Positions 27,555-37,432 of a stretch of DNA of 64,000 bases are shown here, in pieces (position 1 is the first letter of the stretch; each line of letters opens with the position of its first letter). Under the pieces are notes generated by a model. The model made no database searches. It worked only from the letters and a program-made list of their open reading frames with translations, and had not been told where the DNA came from. Source of the stretch: Hemibagrus wyckioides (lineage: Eukaryota; Chordata; Actinopteri; Siluriformes; Bagridae); the NCBI RefSeq assembly GCF_019097595.1, contig NC_080718.1, positions 14,550,157-14,614,156 on the forward strand. The letters are read 5' to 3'. A program made the translations under genes and the position numbers.

Positions 27555-28285
27555 CTTTCAAATTCAAATTCAAATTCAAATTCAAATTCAAATTCAAATT
27601 CAAATTTTATTGGTCACATACGAAATCATACACAGTACGACATGTAGTGAAACGCTTTTTACGACTGTCTTACATAAAAAAAGAAATAGTAAAAAAGAAA
27701 AATTTAAAGTGTGGACATGAAAAATAGGGGATACAGTTAAGAATATGTAGGGAAAAGTAGGGAAAATTAAATGGTGGAAATCACAAACGAAAATAACTTG
27801 AAAGTCAAGTGTCAGATATGCATATGCAAATATGCAAATATGTATGTATATATAAATATATATGTATATAATATAAATATATATGTAGTATCAATATAGC
27901 AGTAGATATTATAAATAATGAAAAATAAAATAAAATAAAAATAATAATAATAAAAATAGTAATATAATATATAATGTATACAAATATAAAACTGTTATAT
28001 AAACTAAATATAAAAAAACAAACAAATATAAAAACAAAAATATAATACACTAACATAATAATGTACAATATAGTATATATATAGTATATGTGAAAAATAG
28101 AACAATATAAATAAATATATATGTGTAGACTCTATAATATATAGAAGGTACAGTATATGCATATATGTAGATAAAAAGGCCAACTTTGAAATGGTGTAGC
28201 AAATGAATACAGTATGTACAGTGTGCATATGTAAGATAAATATATATAAATATATTTGTAGATGTATATATAAGGCAAATATAAA
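27555..28285. repeat. TTCAAA repeat plus AT-rich dispersed repeat inserted in the Tc1-like element
   Basis: About eight TTCAAA units (27556-27606) lead into ttttattggtcacatacg and cagtacgacatgtagtgaaa, phrases I recall from a common teleost dispersed repeat whose family I cannot name. About 450 bp of ATATAAA-rich low-complexity sequence follows. It interrupts the 3' part of the - strand Tc1-like element. Confidence 0.6.
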
Positions 28286-28299
28286 TGTCCAATTGAACA

Positions 28300-29140
28300 T
28301 TGAATCCTCCTTCAAGATGCTTAGGTCTTTACTGCACCAACCTACAAGTGCTGTTTGTTAGTTTTTCTGCCTTCAGTTTAGTCTTCAGTAAGTGTAAAGC
28401 ATGCTCAGTTGGGTTGAAGTCAGATGACTGACTTGTGCATTTAAGATCATTCCATTTCATGCTTTAAGAAGCTCTTGGGTTGCTTTCGCAGTATGTTTTG
28501 GGTCATTATCCATTTGTACTGTGAAGCAGTTTCGCAGCATTTGACTGAATCTGAGCAGAAATTAAAGTTCTGTAGATGTAAGAATGCATCCTGCTGCTTC
28601 TATCAGCAGTCACATCATCAATAAACACCAGTGAGCCAGTTGCTCATGCCATAACACTACCTCCACCATGTCTGGCTTTGGATAATGAGCCCTTTCTTTC
28701 CTTCTCCATACTCTTCTCTTCTCATCATTCTGGTAGAAGTGAATCTGTCCAAAGAGTCTTATTTCATAACTTTCAAAGCTTTTTAGATGCTTTCTAGTCT
28801 AATTTGGCCCTTCTGTTCTTGAGTGTGTTACTAGTGGTTTGCGTTTTGAGGTAAACCCTCTGTACATTCATGAAGGCAGCTCCTGACTGTAGACTTTGAT
28901 GATGATTCCCCTACCACCTGAAGAGTGTTCTTGGCTTGGCCTGATGCTGGGAAGGAGTTTTTCTTCACCAAGGAAAGAATACTGTGATCATCCACTTTTG
29001 TGGTGTTTGTGGTCTTTGAGGCCAGCGGATTCCTTCTTTTTAAGAATGTACCAAATTCCCACAGTTTCTGCTCTCTCTTTGATAGGGCTGTTTTTTTTTT
29101 CAGCCTAATGATGGCCTCCTTCACTTGCATTGACACCTCT
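28300..29140 (-). pseudogene. Tc1 transposase pseudogene
   Basis: The N-terminus reads MQSKEVSMQVKEAIIRLKKK, followed by the helix-turn-helix region and KVDDHSILSLVKKNSFPA and TLQVVGESSSKSTV. Further along the - strand come LFGQIHFYQNDEKRRVWRR and QMDNDPKHTAKATQELLKA (second catalytic Asp). Near 28430-28390 a different frame gives SSDFNPTEHALHLL, the catalytic Glu block. At least two frameshifts and several stops separate these blocks, so the copy is dead. Confidence 0.85.
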
Positions 29141-29472
29141 TTGGACTGCATATTGAGAGTTCCCACAAACATCTACCAAATGTAAAGTCAACATTTGGAA
29201 TCTACTCCAGACCTTTTATCTCCTCAATTTGTCCTGGAATAATGAGAGATCAGGCCACCAGCAGACCACACCTGGTCACAAAACTGTGTAGTCTGTTGTT
29301 CAAGTACTTTTGAGGCGGTGAAACTGGAGGGTCTATATCAGGTGTCACCAAACTTTGACAAAAATTAAGTAATAATTAGTAATAGTATTAGTATTAATTA
29401 ATAATAGTATATTTACTTAGCTTATTGCCATAAACCTTAAACCAGCTGAATAAACTATTTTTGCGGAAAACC

Positions 29473-29554
29473 GTTGATATTGATGTTGATATTGATGTTA
29501 ATTTTGATGTTGATATTGATGTTAATTTTGATGTTGATATTGATGTTAATTTTG
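29473..29554. repeat. 24-bp minisatellite, about 3.4 copies
   Basis: The unit GATGTTGATATTGATGTTAA plus TTTT is repeated in tandem with almost no divergence. Confidence 0.92.
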
Positions 29555-31603
29555 AAAACAGACTTGAATTGGACTTCATGTGATTAAATAATAGTATTTG
29601 GCCTTCATACGAGCAATGGGAAATATTAAACAGTACTTTATGCCGAAACACCAGCTGCACTAATAAGAAATGTCTACAGCACACTCTTTCTGCATCCTCA
29701 TGCAGCAGGAGTGTTGGAGTCCCCTTGTCTATGTATTATTTGGCTGTAATTCTTACAGAGTTTTTGTTAAACCCTTTGAATTAAAGCTGAAAGTCTTCAT
29801 TTCAGTTCCACTGTGGAGCTGTATAGAGGCAACATATCAAACATTGTGTATGTAATTAACTTAAATTACCTAGAAAATTTCAAGATGGAGGTCTAAACAA
29901 ACAGTAGATCAGTTTTGCTTTCTCTTAGTGTTATGTTGTTATAGTTGTTGTACAGTTCTGTATATGTGTGCTTTACTATGCTATGCTATAGTATGCTACG
30001 CTCTGTTCATTACATCTGGGTAAAAAGAAGACAGAAAGCAAGCCAGCAATAGCAATCCATGCAGCACAATGATTAATGCAGAGCAATTCTCATGGGCTTT
30101 TACATTAATTTAATCTCACACAGTCCTGTGGCACCACAGCTTTAGTGACAAATACAGGATGAATGAACTCGCTGCTTTGGTTCACAACCTGTCCCGCAGC
30201 TTCAAATCCTTTCAGATCCATTCGTCACCATTCAATAATATTCAGAACAGCTTAGGTGACCTTTAATTAACTGTGACTTTCAACATTGTAACAATTATAC
30301 CCTGTGCATGCTTCACTAGGTTTCATTTAACACAGAGAAGCTTTGTTATAAATGTTTATAATTTAGAATGTGAAGACTTTTGAGAATTCTAGGTTATCAT
30401 TAATTGGATGTGTGAATGAAAGAAGGGGATGTATTCTTAGGCCTGTGTGCTCCTTTCAGCGTACTTGAGAATCCATGACATGCCTCTTCTGCTCTGATAT
30501 ATGTTTCTGCACTTTACATCCAGCTGCACACACATGAAAACGGATAGTGTGTGTTTTTCTGTATTGGAGTGTTCCTACTAAAATGAAGTCAATCCATTTT
30601 GTCATGCATCATAAAATTGGACAATGATCCTAAACCTCTTCCTCCCCCATACAGAGCCATATTCAGCTACCTTAAAATGTCACACAGTAGAATTCTGCTT
30701 TTTATCTCAGAAAAGGTCACATGTGTTCTCAGCAGGGCTCCAACACACCAACAGTCCTGAGTTTAACAACAGAATTTAACATTCGGTTTAAGATGCAGTC
30801 ATTTTTTATTAAACACTTAGCATTACCTTCTCCTACAATCTCTCCATGTGGGTTTATTTGTTACAATACATCTTTTCGTATTAATCTTTTCTGCCCGTTC
30901 TCTTCTACGCTATCTGAACTTCTGCTATACACAAATGCAGTGAGCAATATCATCTTTAATTCTCTTCTTGTTCTATCTGCAGTTCATTTCCATGCAAAAC
31001 AATCCCCTGCTACCTGAACATCAGTATCCCCTTTCATTTATTAATTACCATTATAGCGTAATGTAACCATTTATGCTTCCCTGTATAACCCTTCCCATAT
31101 CCTCATCTTTTCTGTTTTGAGAAATTATGCCACCCTGGTCACCTGCAGTGTGAACCAATAAGAGCTCAGAAGATACACAACAGGACTCAGAGATCTGAAA
31201 GATTTTGTCAGGTTACAAAACATTTTGTTGGACCACACTGACTGTGAACAGGTGCCCAAGGAACAATATATTTCAAAGTTTCTTTTCATACTGTTTTTAA
31301 TGTGTGTGTCATTTTTAAATAGTGCCATCCACTCCCCAGGTAAAGCATCCTCTGCACATAATAACTTATATAGTAAATGCTAGCAGGTGTTCCTGAAAGA
31401 AGGAGAAATTTTCACTTTATTTTCTTTTATTTTTGTAGTTTATGGATTACTTTTGTACTGGTACCCAGGATTAGATTATATCAGTGGGCAATAGTAGCTT
31501 TTTCATGTGCAGTAACAACAACAACAAAAAAAATCAACAAAAATCGTGTCAAAATAGATAAAATTACAGCTAAGCAACTGATCATGGAATTGGCATGGAA
31601 AAT
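29555..31603. other. Intergenic sequence, nothing recognised
   Basis: AT-rich unique sequence. The open stretch at 30721-31017 lacks any family resemblance, splice context or conserved motif that I can see. Confidence 0.5.
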
Positions 31604-31694
31604 AATTAAATTAAATTAAATTAAATTAAATTAAATTAAATTAAATTAAATTAAATTAAATTAAATTAAATTAAATTAAATTAAATTAAATTAA
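31604..31694. repeat. (TTAAA)n pentanucleotide microsatellite, about 18 copies
   Basis: An essentially perfect array of TTAAA/AATTA units. Confidence 0.97.
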
Positions 31695-32349
31695 TTAGCT
31701 CACATCTATCCACAATGCCTATTTTTCTGTTCATTGGACACTTTTAAACATATGTGAAATTCGCAAAACGAGAAACATTTTCAGCTTTAAAAAGTACAGA
31801 AAAACAGAATTCAGTAGACTTCAATAATTTAGTCTGTCACCACTCAGTTTAAATAATTTCGATTTTGTTTTCAGATTAATCTTCAGCGAAGCTGTAATAA
31901 AGGAAATTTCATCACTCCAATATGAGCATAAATGGTTTGATCAATGCATGCTAGATCTTCCATTTAATCCATAATGACAATTGAGCAAAAGCTCAATAAT
32001 GTCCCCAATTACCATTTATCAATTTTAATGTCATATTCACATCTTTCCTATGGGTATGCAGGAAAGTAACTCACTAAAAACATACCGCTTAGACTGAAAA
32101 TGATCTAATAAAATTTCAACTGTATTATGTCTTCATTCATATCATCTAGGCTGTTTAAGCCTGTCTGTGCAATATAATCAGCACATCCCAGCTGGTGTGA
32201 TACCTAAACCATTTGATTTCTATCTGACCAGACTGCTGCAGGTCTGATATGAAAACAGCCAGGGGTTTCAGCATGATTGCCTAAATCATAACAGCTGTAT
32301 TTCACAGCCTTAACAGAGCAAGATAGTCACCTATATCCCTCACTCTGTA
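31695..32349. other. Intergenic sequence, nothing recognised
   Basis: Unique AT-rich sequence between two pentanucleotide repeat regions; no coding signature. Confidence 0.5.
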
Positions 32350-33067
32350 GAACAGAAGAGAGAAGAGAAGAGAAGAGAAGAGAAGAGAAGAGAAGAGAAG
32401 AGAAGAGAAGAGAAGAGAAGAGAAGAGAATTTGAATCAATTTGAGATACTAAAAGAAGACAAAATATTAAGAGATAATAAAAGAAAAAAACTAAAGAAAA
32501 GAAAAAAGACGAGAATATAAACTAAATAAATTTGAGATACTAAAAGAAACAAAATAATAAAAGGAAAGTCTTGAAAAGAAAAGAATTTGAATCAATTTGA
32601 GATATTAAAAGAAGACAAAATATTAAAGAATAATAAAAGAAAAAAAGAAAATTAATGCAAAGAAAAGAAAAGAAAAGAAAAGAAAAGAAAAGAAAAGAAA
32701 AGAAAAGAAAAGAAAAGAAAAGAATTTGAATTAATTTGAGATATCAGAGAAAACAAATAATAAGAAGAAGAAGAAGAAAAAGAAGAAGAGAAGAGAAGAG
32801 AAGAAGAAGAGAAGAGAAGAGAAGAGAAGAGAAGAGAAGAGAAGAGAAGAGAAGAGAAGAGAAGAGAAGAGAAGAGAAGAGAAGAGAAGATGAGAATTTG
32901 AATTTGAATTTGAATTTGAATTTATTGAGACACTAAGAGAAAAAAATAATAAATAATAAAAATAAATAAATAATAATAATAATAATAATAATAAGAGAAG
33001 AGAAAAGAAAAGAAAAGAAAAGAAAAGAAAAGAAAAGAAAAGAAAAGAAAAGAAAAGAAAAGAAAAG
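32350..33067. repeat. Hierarchical satellite-like array: pentanucleotide blocks alternating with a TTTGAATCAATTTGAGATA unit
   Basis: Purine-rich pentamer arrays (AGAAG at 32353-32427, AAAAG at 32660-32722, AGAAG at 32760-32890, AAAAG at 33000-33066) alternate with copies of a non-repetitive segment. That segment starts GAATTTGAATCAATTTGAGA, continues TACTAAAAGAAGACAAAATA and ends in an A-rich part. Copies start near 32427, 32520 (partial), 32582, 32722 and 32893. The last has expanded its own TTTGAA hexamer. The pattern suggests amplification of a larger unit followed by slippage of the pentamers within each copy. Confidence 0.88.
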
Positions 33068-35340
33068 GGAAAAAATCATTAATTTGATATTATTATTTAG
33101 TGGTTGAGATTTGCTTGTATTAAATTTTCATTTTCAGTGCTGCAAATGAAGTGAAGTTCTCAGCATTTTTAGCTTCAGGGAAGAATTTAGTGTGAAGCCA
33201 CATTTCCTAGATACGTGTTTATAACCCTGATATTATTTATCTGATTACAGTAAACGTTCCTCTGTGCTTCAATCTCTGCTAAACATTCTATTATCAGCTT
33301 CTGGCTTATTAAGCAGCCCACTTTAGTGTTGTACAGTATTAACTAAGGACCTAATCTCTTAATGATTCATGTAATCTCCATAATTTACCCCTCAATCTTC
33401 CAACAAGGAGTGAAGCTATCCACAATAATCGTTCAGGCAAACAGGCCAAATGAAATTTCATTGACCAAACCTTCATTCGGTTGAACTCTAAACACATTAT
33501 TAATGTTTCTTTTCATTCTGCTCAAGAGTGGATGCATTATTTGTCTGCGAGGATCAGATCTGTAATTGTGTTTTAATTAACTCCAGTTAAGAATTAGCAG
33601 CTGCTGTTGCCTGATAGAGTGGAACATTGCAGAGCTCTTATCAGTGTAATCTCAGTGAGAGGGCTGTGATTGGAGCACTGGCATGAAGCTCGCCTGTGGT
33701 GAATGTGACCATTCTGCATTCAGTATACCTTCAACCCAATCAGAATAAAACAGCTGGATAGAAACTGATGTAAAAACAACACAGCCCAGATGTACAGTCG
33801 TCCTGATTCCTGAAGCAACAATATTGTATTAAATGCTTTTCTGGGCCAAACCACATAAGACTTAGCTGCCATAAACTCATTTCTGTGCAAGAACTTTTTT
33901 GAGTCAGTGGCCAGTTCAGTAGAAGCATGGCCTCATATGTAGCCTACTGATATGAATAATGCAGGGCAAGCTGGAGCCTGGCTGAGGGCTGTGCATGTTT
34001 TGTTATTCTATTTGCCAGTGTCAAGTCACACAAAGCAAATCTGACATGCAGAGGTGGAACAGAAATGAAACAAGGTGGTTTGGAAGAAAAGTGGACTCTT
34101 GCAGCATGCATGTGTCCCTGCTTGAAATGAAATGGGGCTAGATCGGTACTTAAACGCTATATGTCATAGCGTTGATGGTGTTGATATTGGGTCTATTCAA
34201 AGTTGAAAAAGTAGTTTTTTCTTTCTTTTAAAATTGAAACTGAACAAAAAACAAACAAAAATATTCAATATCTTGAATATACGATACTGAATATATATAA
34301 GATTCCTCACGATTTCTGGACCTCTATTTAAATGAAAGCAAATGTGTGATATTAATTATGATTGTACAAAGGATCAGATTTTTCTGGTATCTAAATCTCT
34401 TCGACTGACTGTCATTAACGCAAAAAGGGGACATGCTGAATACTAAAAAATGTATATCAATATTTTAAAGATTCTATATTTTTACTGCTGCTATTGTAAA
34501 TAATACATTTGTGATGAAAATTGCGGTTTTCAAATTTAATAAGACCAATGGGCTCTGATTTTTTTACCCCGCCGTATCTTTAAGATTTTTACTGATTTAT
34601 TCAGTTAGTTAGTTGCCTTTCATGACTTGAGCCAGGTGTTATAGAGCAGGCCAATCTATTAAAATGTGTAATACGTTCATGGATTTCCAGGACAAATGTC
34701 AATTCAAAACTACTGCATGAGAGGTCTTTGTAGTCCAAAATCATTAAAACCAAGTTTCAAGGTTGTCTTGTGCATAAAGAGTGGTTTAAGTGTCTATATA
34801 CACCGAAAGTCTTGTGCTATAGTTGTACACTCCTACCTGGACACAATGAGAGTAGAATAGAAAACTGTGTGTGTGCAGTCATAAAGTGGATACTGCACAT
34901 TTAATATTATAAATTATTCACATAATATGGCAAGTAAACAAAAGCTTTTACAATATAATTAGATTATACATTTACAAAAATCTGCATTCGTTTGAACCTG
35001 ATACATTCATTTATAATCTGATACAACTAATGGCAGTTGCCCTGTAATGGCTCTAAATGCCCATCTTACCCATCTTAAGATTAAGTTTTCAAAAGCTGTA
35101 GGTTTTAAAGGTCCTTCCTCTGTACTGTGTTATATCACACCGGAAATATATTTAAAAAAAACTTTTGTGTATTATTTAAAGACTTTTCTGAATGTTAAAT
35201 CTGTTAGTAAAATATAATTCTGTATTTATACAGTGTAATTCTCTAATAGTAAAATCATTCTGGTTCTTGAAAGACATAAAATCCCAGAATGGCTGAACTT
35301 GTTAATATTTGGCGGTTTTTCAGCTTTTTATATAAATTAT
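33068..35340. other. Intergenic sequence; 33230-33680 resembles a conserved non-coding element
   Basis: No coding or mobile signature. At 33230-33680 the sequence is complex and holds several TAATTAA / ATTAAC homeodomain-like cores (for example gtgttttaattaactcc near 33570). This is texture-based inference. Confidence 0.3.
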
Positions 35341-35344
35341 ACGC

Positions 35345-35712
35345 ACAAAAGTTTCCAGACACCATGAGCCAATTCTTCTGGTTGCCCCTTACCCTTACCT
35401 CTTCCTGTCTAACAGCTCATCAACAGGCTTTCTACTAAATATCTAGTGGGAAATTCAGTCTCAGGGGCATTAAAAGGGCCAGGGATTAACATTACATAAT
35501 TCTAGCTTGCAAGTGGTTCAAATTTATCCAAAAGCTGATAGTGTTGAGGTCAGGGACCTCTGTATTTCCATTCTATTCTCTGAAAATTCTCTAAACTGTT
35601 TCCAGAAAGTAGATAATACACAGGATCCTGACTGCCATTCGACACTTTTGGTTGTAACATAAAGAGTGGCCTACCATGAACTGTGAAAGCAATCCAAAAC
35701 CACAGTTTCTCC

Positions 35713-35765
<53 letters not shown>

Positions 35766-36540
35766 CCTAGTATTTGCCCCGCACGATGGCAGGGTCCGCT
35801 GTTTCGTGGTGGATCATTTGATCCACATGATTTGGCACAGGGTTTACTGTCACAACCCTCTCATTTTTATCCGGGCTTGGGACCGGCATTGAGAGTTAAC
35901 TCTTCCGTGGCTGGGCCAGCGCCCTGCCCGGGAATCGAACCCAGGCTGCGGCAATGAGAGCACGGGATCCTGTCGCTGGACCACCGGGGGGCCACAAAAC
36001 AATCTTTACATATGGTATTATGCATTTGAACCAGGTAGAGTTCTCCAGGAGTCATCCATCACACTGCCAGTCAGTGAAGAATGACTCATCACTCCATATA
36101 ACCTGTTTTTACTGCTTCAGAGTTCAACAGCAGTGAGCTTTACACCTCCCTAGCCAACACTTGCCACTGTGAATAGTGATATTAGGTGGTTGTAGTGCTC
36201 GGCCATTGAAACCCAGGTTGTTTAGCTCACAATGAAAGGTTCTTGTGCTTGACTTTGCTTCCAAAGGTATTTTAGCACTTGGTAGTGATCATTTCAATTG
36301 AATCCAGATGATTTTTAAGCACAGCATGCTTAGGGACTCTATGGCCCCATTCTGTCAGTTTGTGTGGTTTGGCACTTCACTGCTGAGTTGTTGTTGCACC
36401 TAGTCATATCCTTTTCGCAATATCACCACTTACATTTGACATAAGCAGATGTAATGGGGGAAAAAAAAAAATACACTGCTGAACAGACTAGATAGAATGG
36501 AGCATTCTATGATGCTACTGCACCCAATGGCATTAAGTAG
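35345..36540 (-). mobile_element. Tc1-like relic, interrupted by a SINE
   Basis: On the - strand, 36110-36068 reads QVIWSDESFFTDW, the block with the first catalytic Asp. Near 36400-36130 there are stop-broken pieces of the upstream DNA-binding region (ESLSMLCLKIIWIQLK; FHCELNNLGFNGRA). Beyond the SINE, about 35560-35520 reads VPDLNTISFWI, the DLNPIE block. The lower boundary near 35345 (cacaaaagtttccagacacc) looks like a decayed inverted repeat; the upper one is uncertain. It is heavily mutated. Confidence 0.72.
35770..35993 (-). mobile_element. tRNA-Glu-derived SINE, copy B, best-preserved head
   Basis: Read on the - strand from 35993, the head runs CCCCGGTGGTCCAGCGACAG, GATCCCGTGCTCTCATTGCC, GCAGCCTGGGTTCGATTCCC. 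This follows vertebrate tRNA-Glu (A box TGGTCTAGTGG, anticodon stem GCTCTCAC, B box GGTTCGATTCC) almost block for block. The body then has CCCAAGCCCGGATAAAAATG and TGTGCCAAATCATGTGGATC. A 3' microsatellite tail of TA and GA units (35720-35765 on +) ends at CCACAAA (35712-35718), and the same heptamer follows the head (35992-35998), a probable target duplication. It is inserted in the Tc1-like relic 35345-36540. Confidence 0.88.
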
Positions 36541-36754
36541 AAAAAATAAAATCGAATAAAATTTTGTGTTCCGTTTTTAAAACTGATAGGGGATGGACAC
36601 CAACCTTGGAAGACAATACATGAATAAAGTGTACTAGTTACTGTATCAACATGTTCATGAGTAGAGTAGCCAAAAAGTCTTTATTAGATAGATCTCATAA
36701 AAATCAGCTATTGCAACAATTACATTTTACACTCAGTAAAAGTCTATGCCAGGG
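36541..36754. other. Intergenic sequence, nothing recognised
   Basis: A short unique interval between the Tc1-like relic and the SINE pair. Confidence 0.5.
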
Positions 36755-36975
36755 GACTCAAGGGACAAGGTGGGGGACACCATCACAGAGCACAGTCACA
36801 CACACTCACACACCCATTCACACAGAACAATTCAGAGATGCATGTCTCTAAACTGGAGTAACCAGCGGAAACCCCTGAAGCTCATGGAGAATATTCACGG
36901 TCTGTGAAGACAAAGCAGAGAAAGGATTCTAAAAACCCTACCTCTGAGGTACGAGGTAAACCAGCTAACCATTAA
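36755..36975 (-). mobile_element. tRNA-derived SINE (DANA/mermaid-like)
   Basis: On the - strand it begins with an A-box-like TGGTTAGCTGG and a decayed B box (GGGTTTTTAGAATCC). It continues with TATTCTCCATGAGCTTCAG, GGGTTTCCGCTGGTTACTCC and ends in CA/TG-rich sequence (hexanucleotide-like GTGTGTGTGA). The GGTTTCC...ACTCC phrases match the + strand fragment at 22436-22600. Confidence 0.65.
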
Positions 36976-36984
36976 GGTTATTTT

Positions 36985-37163
36985 TCTTTACACATCCTAG
37001 CTTGTTAGGAAGTGACAGCTCATCCATGATACAGCAGCCCTGAAGCAGAGAGGGTTAAGGGCCTTGCTCACTGAAGCTTGGCAGAGCTGGAATATGAACT
37101 CACGACCTCCTGATTAGTCGGCTATAGCTTTAAACACTGAACCTTAATCACTCTGCCAGCACT
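36985..37163 (-). mobile_element. tRNA-derived SINE, second family
   Basis: Read on the - strand from 37163: CTGGCAGAGTGATTAAGG (A-box region), GGAGGTCGTGAGTTCATATT (B box), CAGCTCTGCCAAGCTTCAG, GCAAGGCCCTTAACCCTCTC, CTTCCTAACAAGCTAGGATG, then an A-rich end. I recognise these blocks from an abundant ostariophysan SINE whose consensus has AAGGCCCTTAACCCTCTCTG and CTTCCTAACAAGCTGGGATA. It abuts the previous SINE. Confidence 0.75.
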
Positions 37164-37360
37164 AATGTCCATTCAAATTACCTAACCACAACAATGTAAA
37201 TGTCCATTTTGTCTGCATGAAATTATAGAGAACCTGGCGTCTTTTTTAACAGCAGATGTTTCTGGCGCTACCCATATCGCTGCACAGTTATATGTGATTT
37301 AGCTCGATTTCTTAGTGAGCTGAGTCAGGTGTGTGGAACAGGGCACAATCTGTTTCCCAG

Positions 37361-37432
37361 AGATTTAGTACAGATTACAGAAACCTGTGGATAAATTTAG
37401 CACCTCAGGTTTCTGTAATCTGTACTTGATCT
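37361..37432. other. Near-perfect 72-nt hairpin (27-bp stem)
   Basis: Arms 37361-37387 and 37406-37432 are complementary over 27 pairs: 37367-37387 pairs perfectly with 37406-37426 (21 bp), and six further outer pairs contain one mismatch and one G-T wobble. The loop is 18 nt. The arm core is TACAGATTACAGAAACC. It is not part of any element recognised here. A pre-miRNA-like hairpin, a decayed palindromic transposon and a template-switch palindrome are all possible. Confidence 0.6.

Larger units (their letters stand above)
27336..29358 (-). mobile_element. Tc1-like element, degenerate, enlarged by an internal AT-rich insertion
   Basis: A 12-bp perfect inverted repeat (GTTTGGTGACAC at 27341-27352 and its complement at 29342-29353), with partial similarity just outside it, bounds a - strand transposase pseudogene (28300-29140). 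The 2.0-kb length exceeds the usual 1.2-1.6 kb because roughly 27555-28285 is a later insertion made of TTCAAA repeats and AT-rich sequence. No clear TA duplication remains. Confidence 0.75.

Noticed and set aside
30721..31017. 98-codon open frame
   Set aside because: No family resemblance, no splice or promoter context; length is within chance expectation for 64 kb.
32736..32936. Arg/Glu-rich frame that looks like a charged or coiled-coil protein
   Set aside because: It is the translation of the AGAAG pentamer array; no start context or conservation evidence.
35870..35993. Possible intact tRNA-Glu gene on the - strand
   Set aside because: The head is tRNA-like but lacks a proper acceptor stem and runs into a SINE body; it is part of a retroposon.
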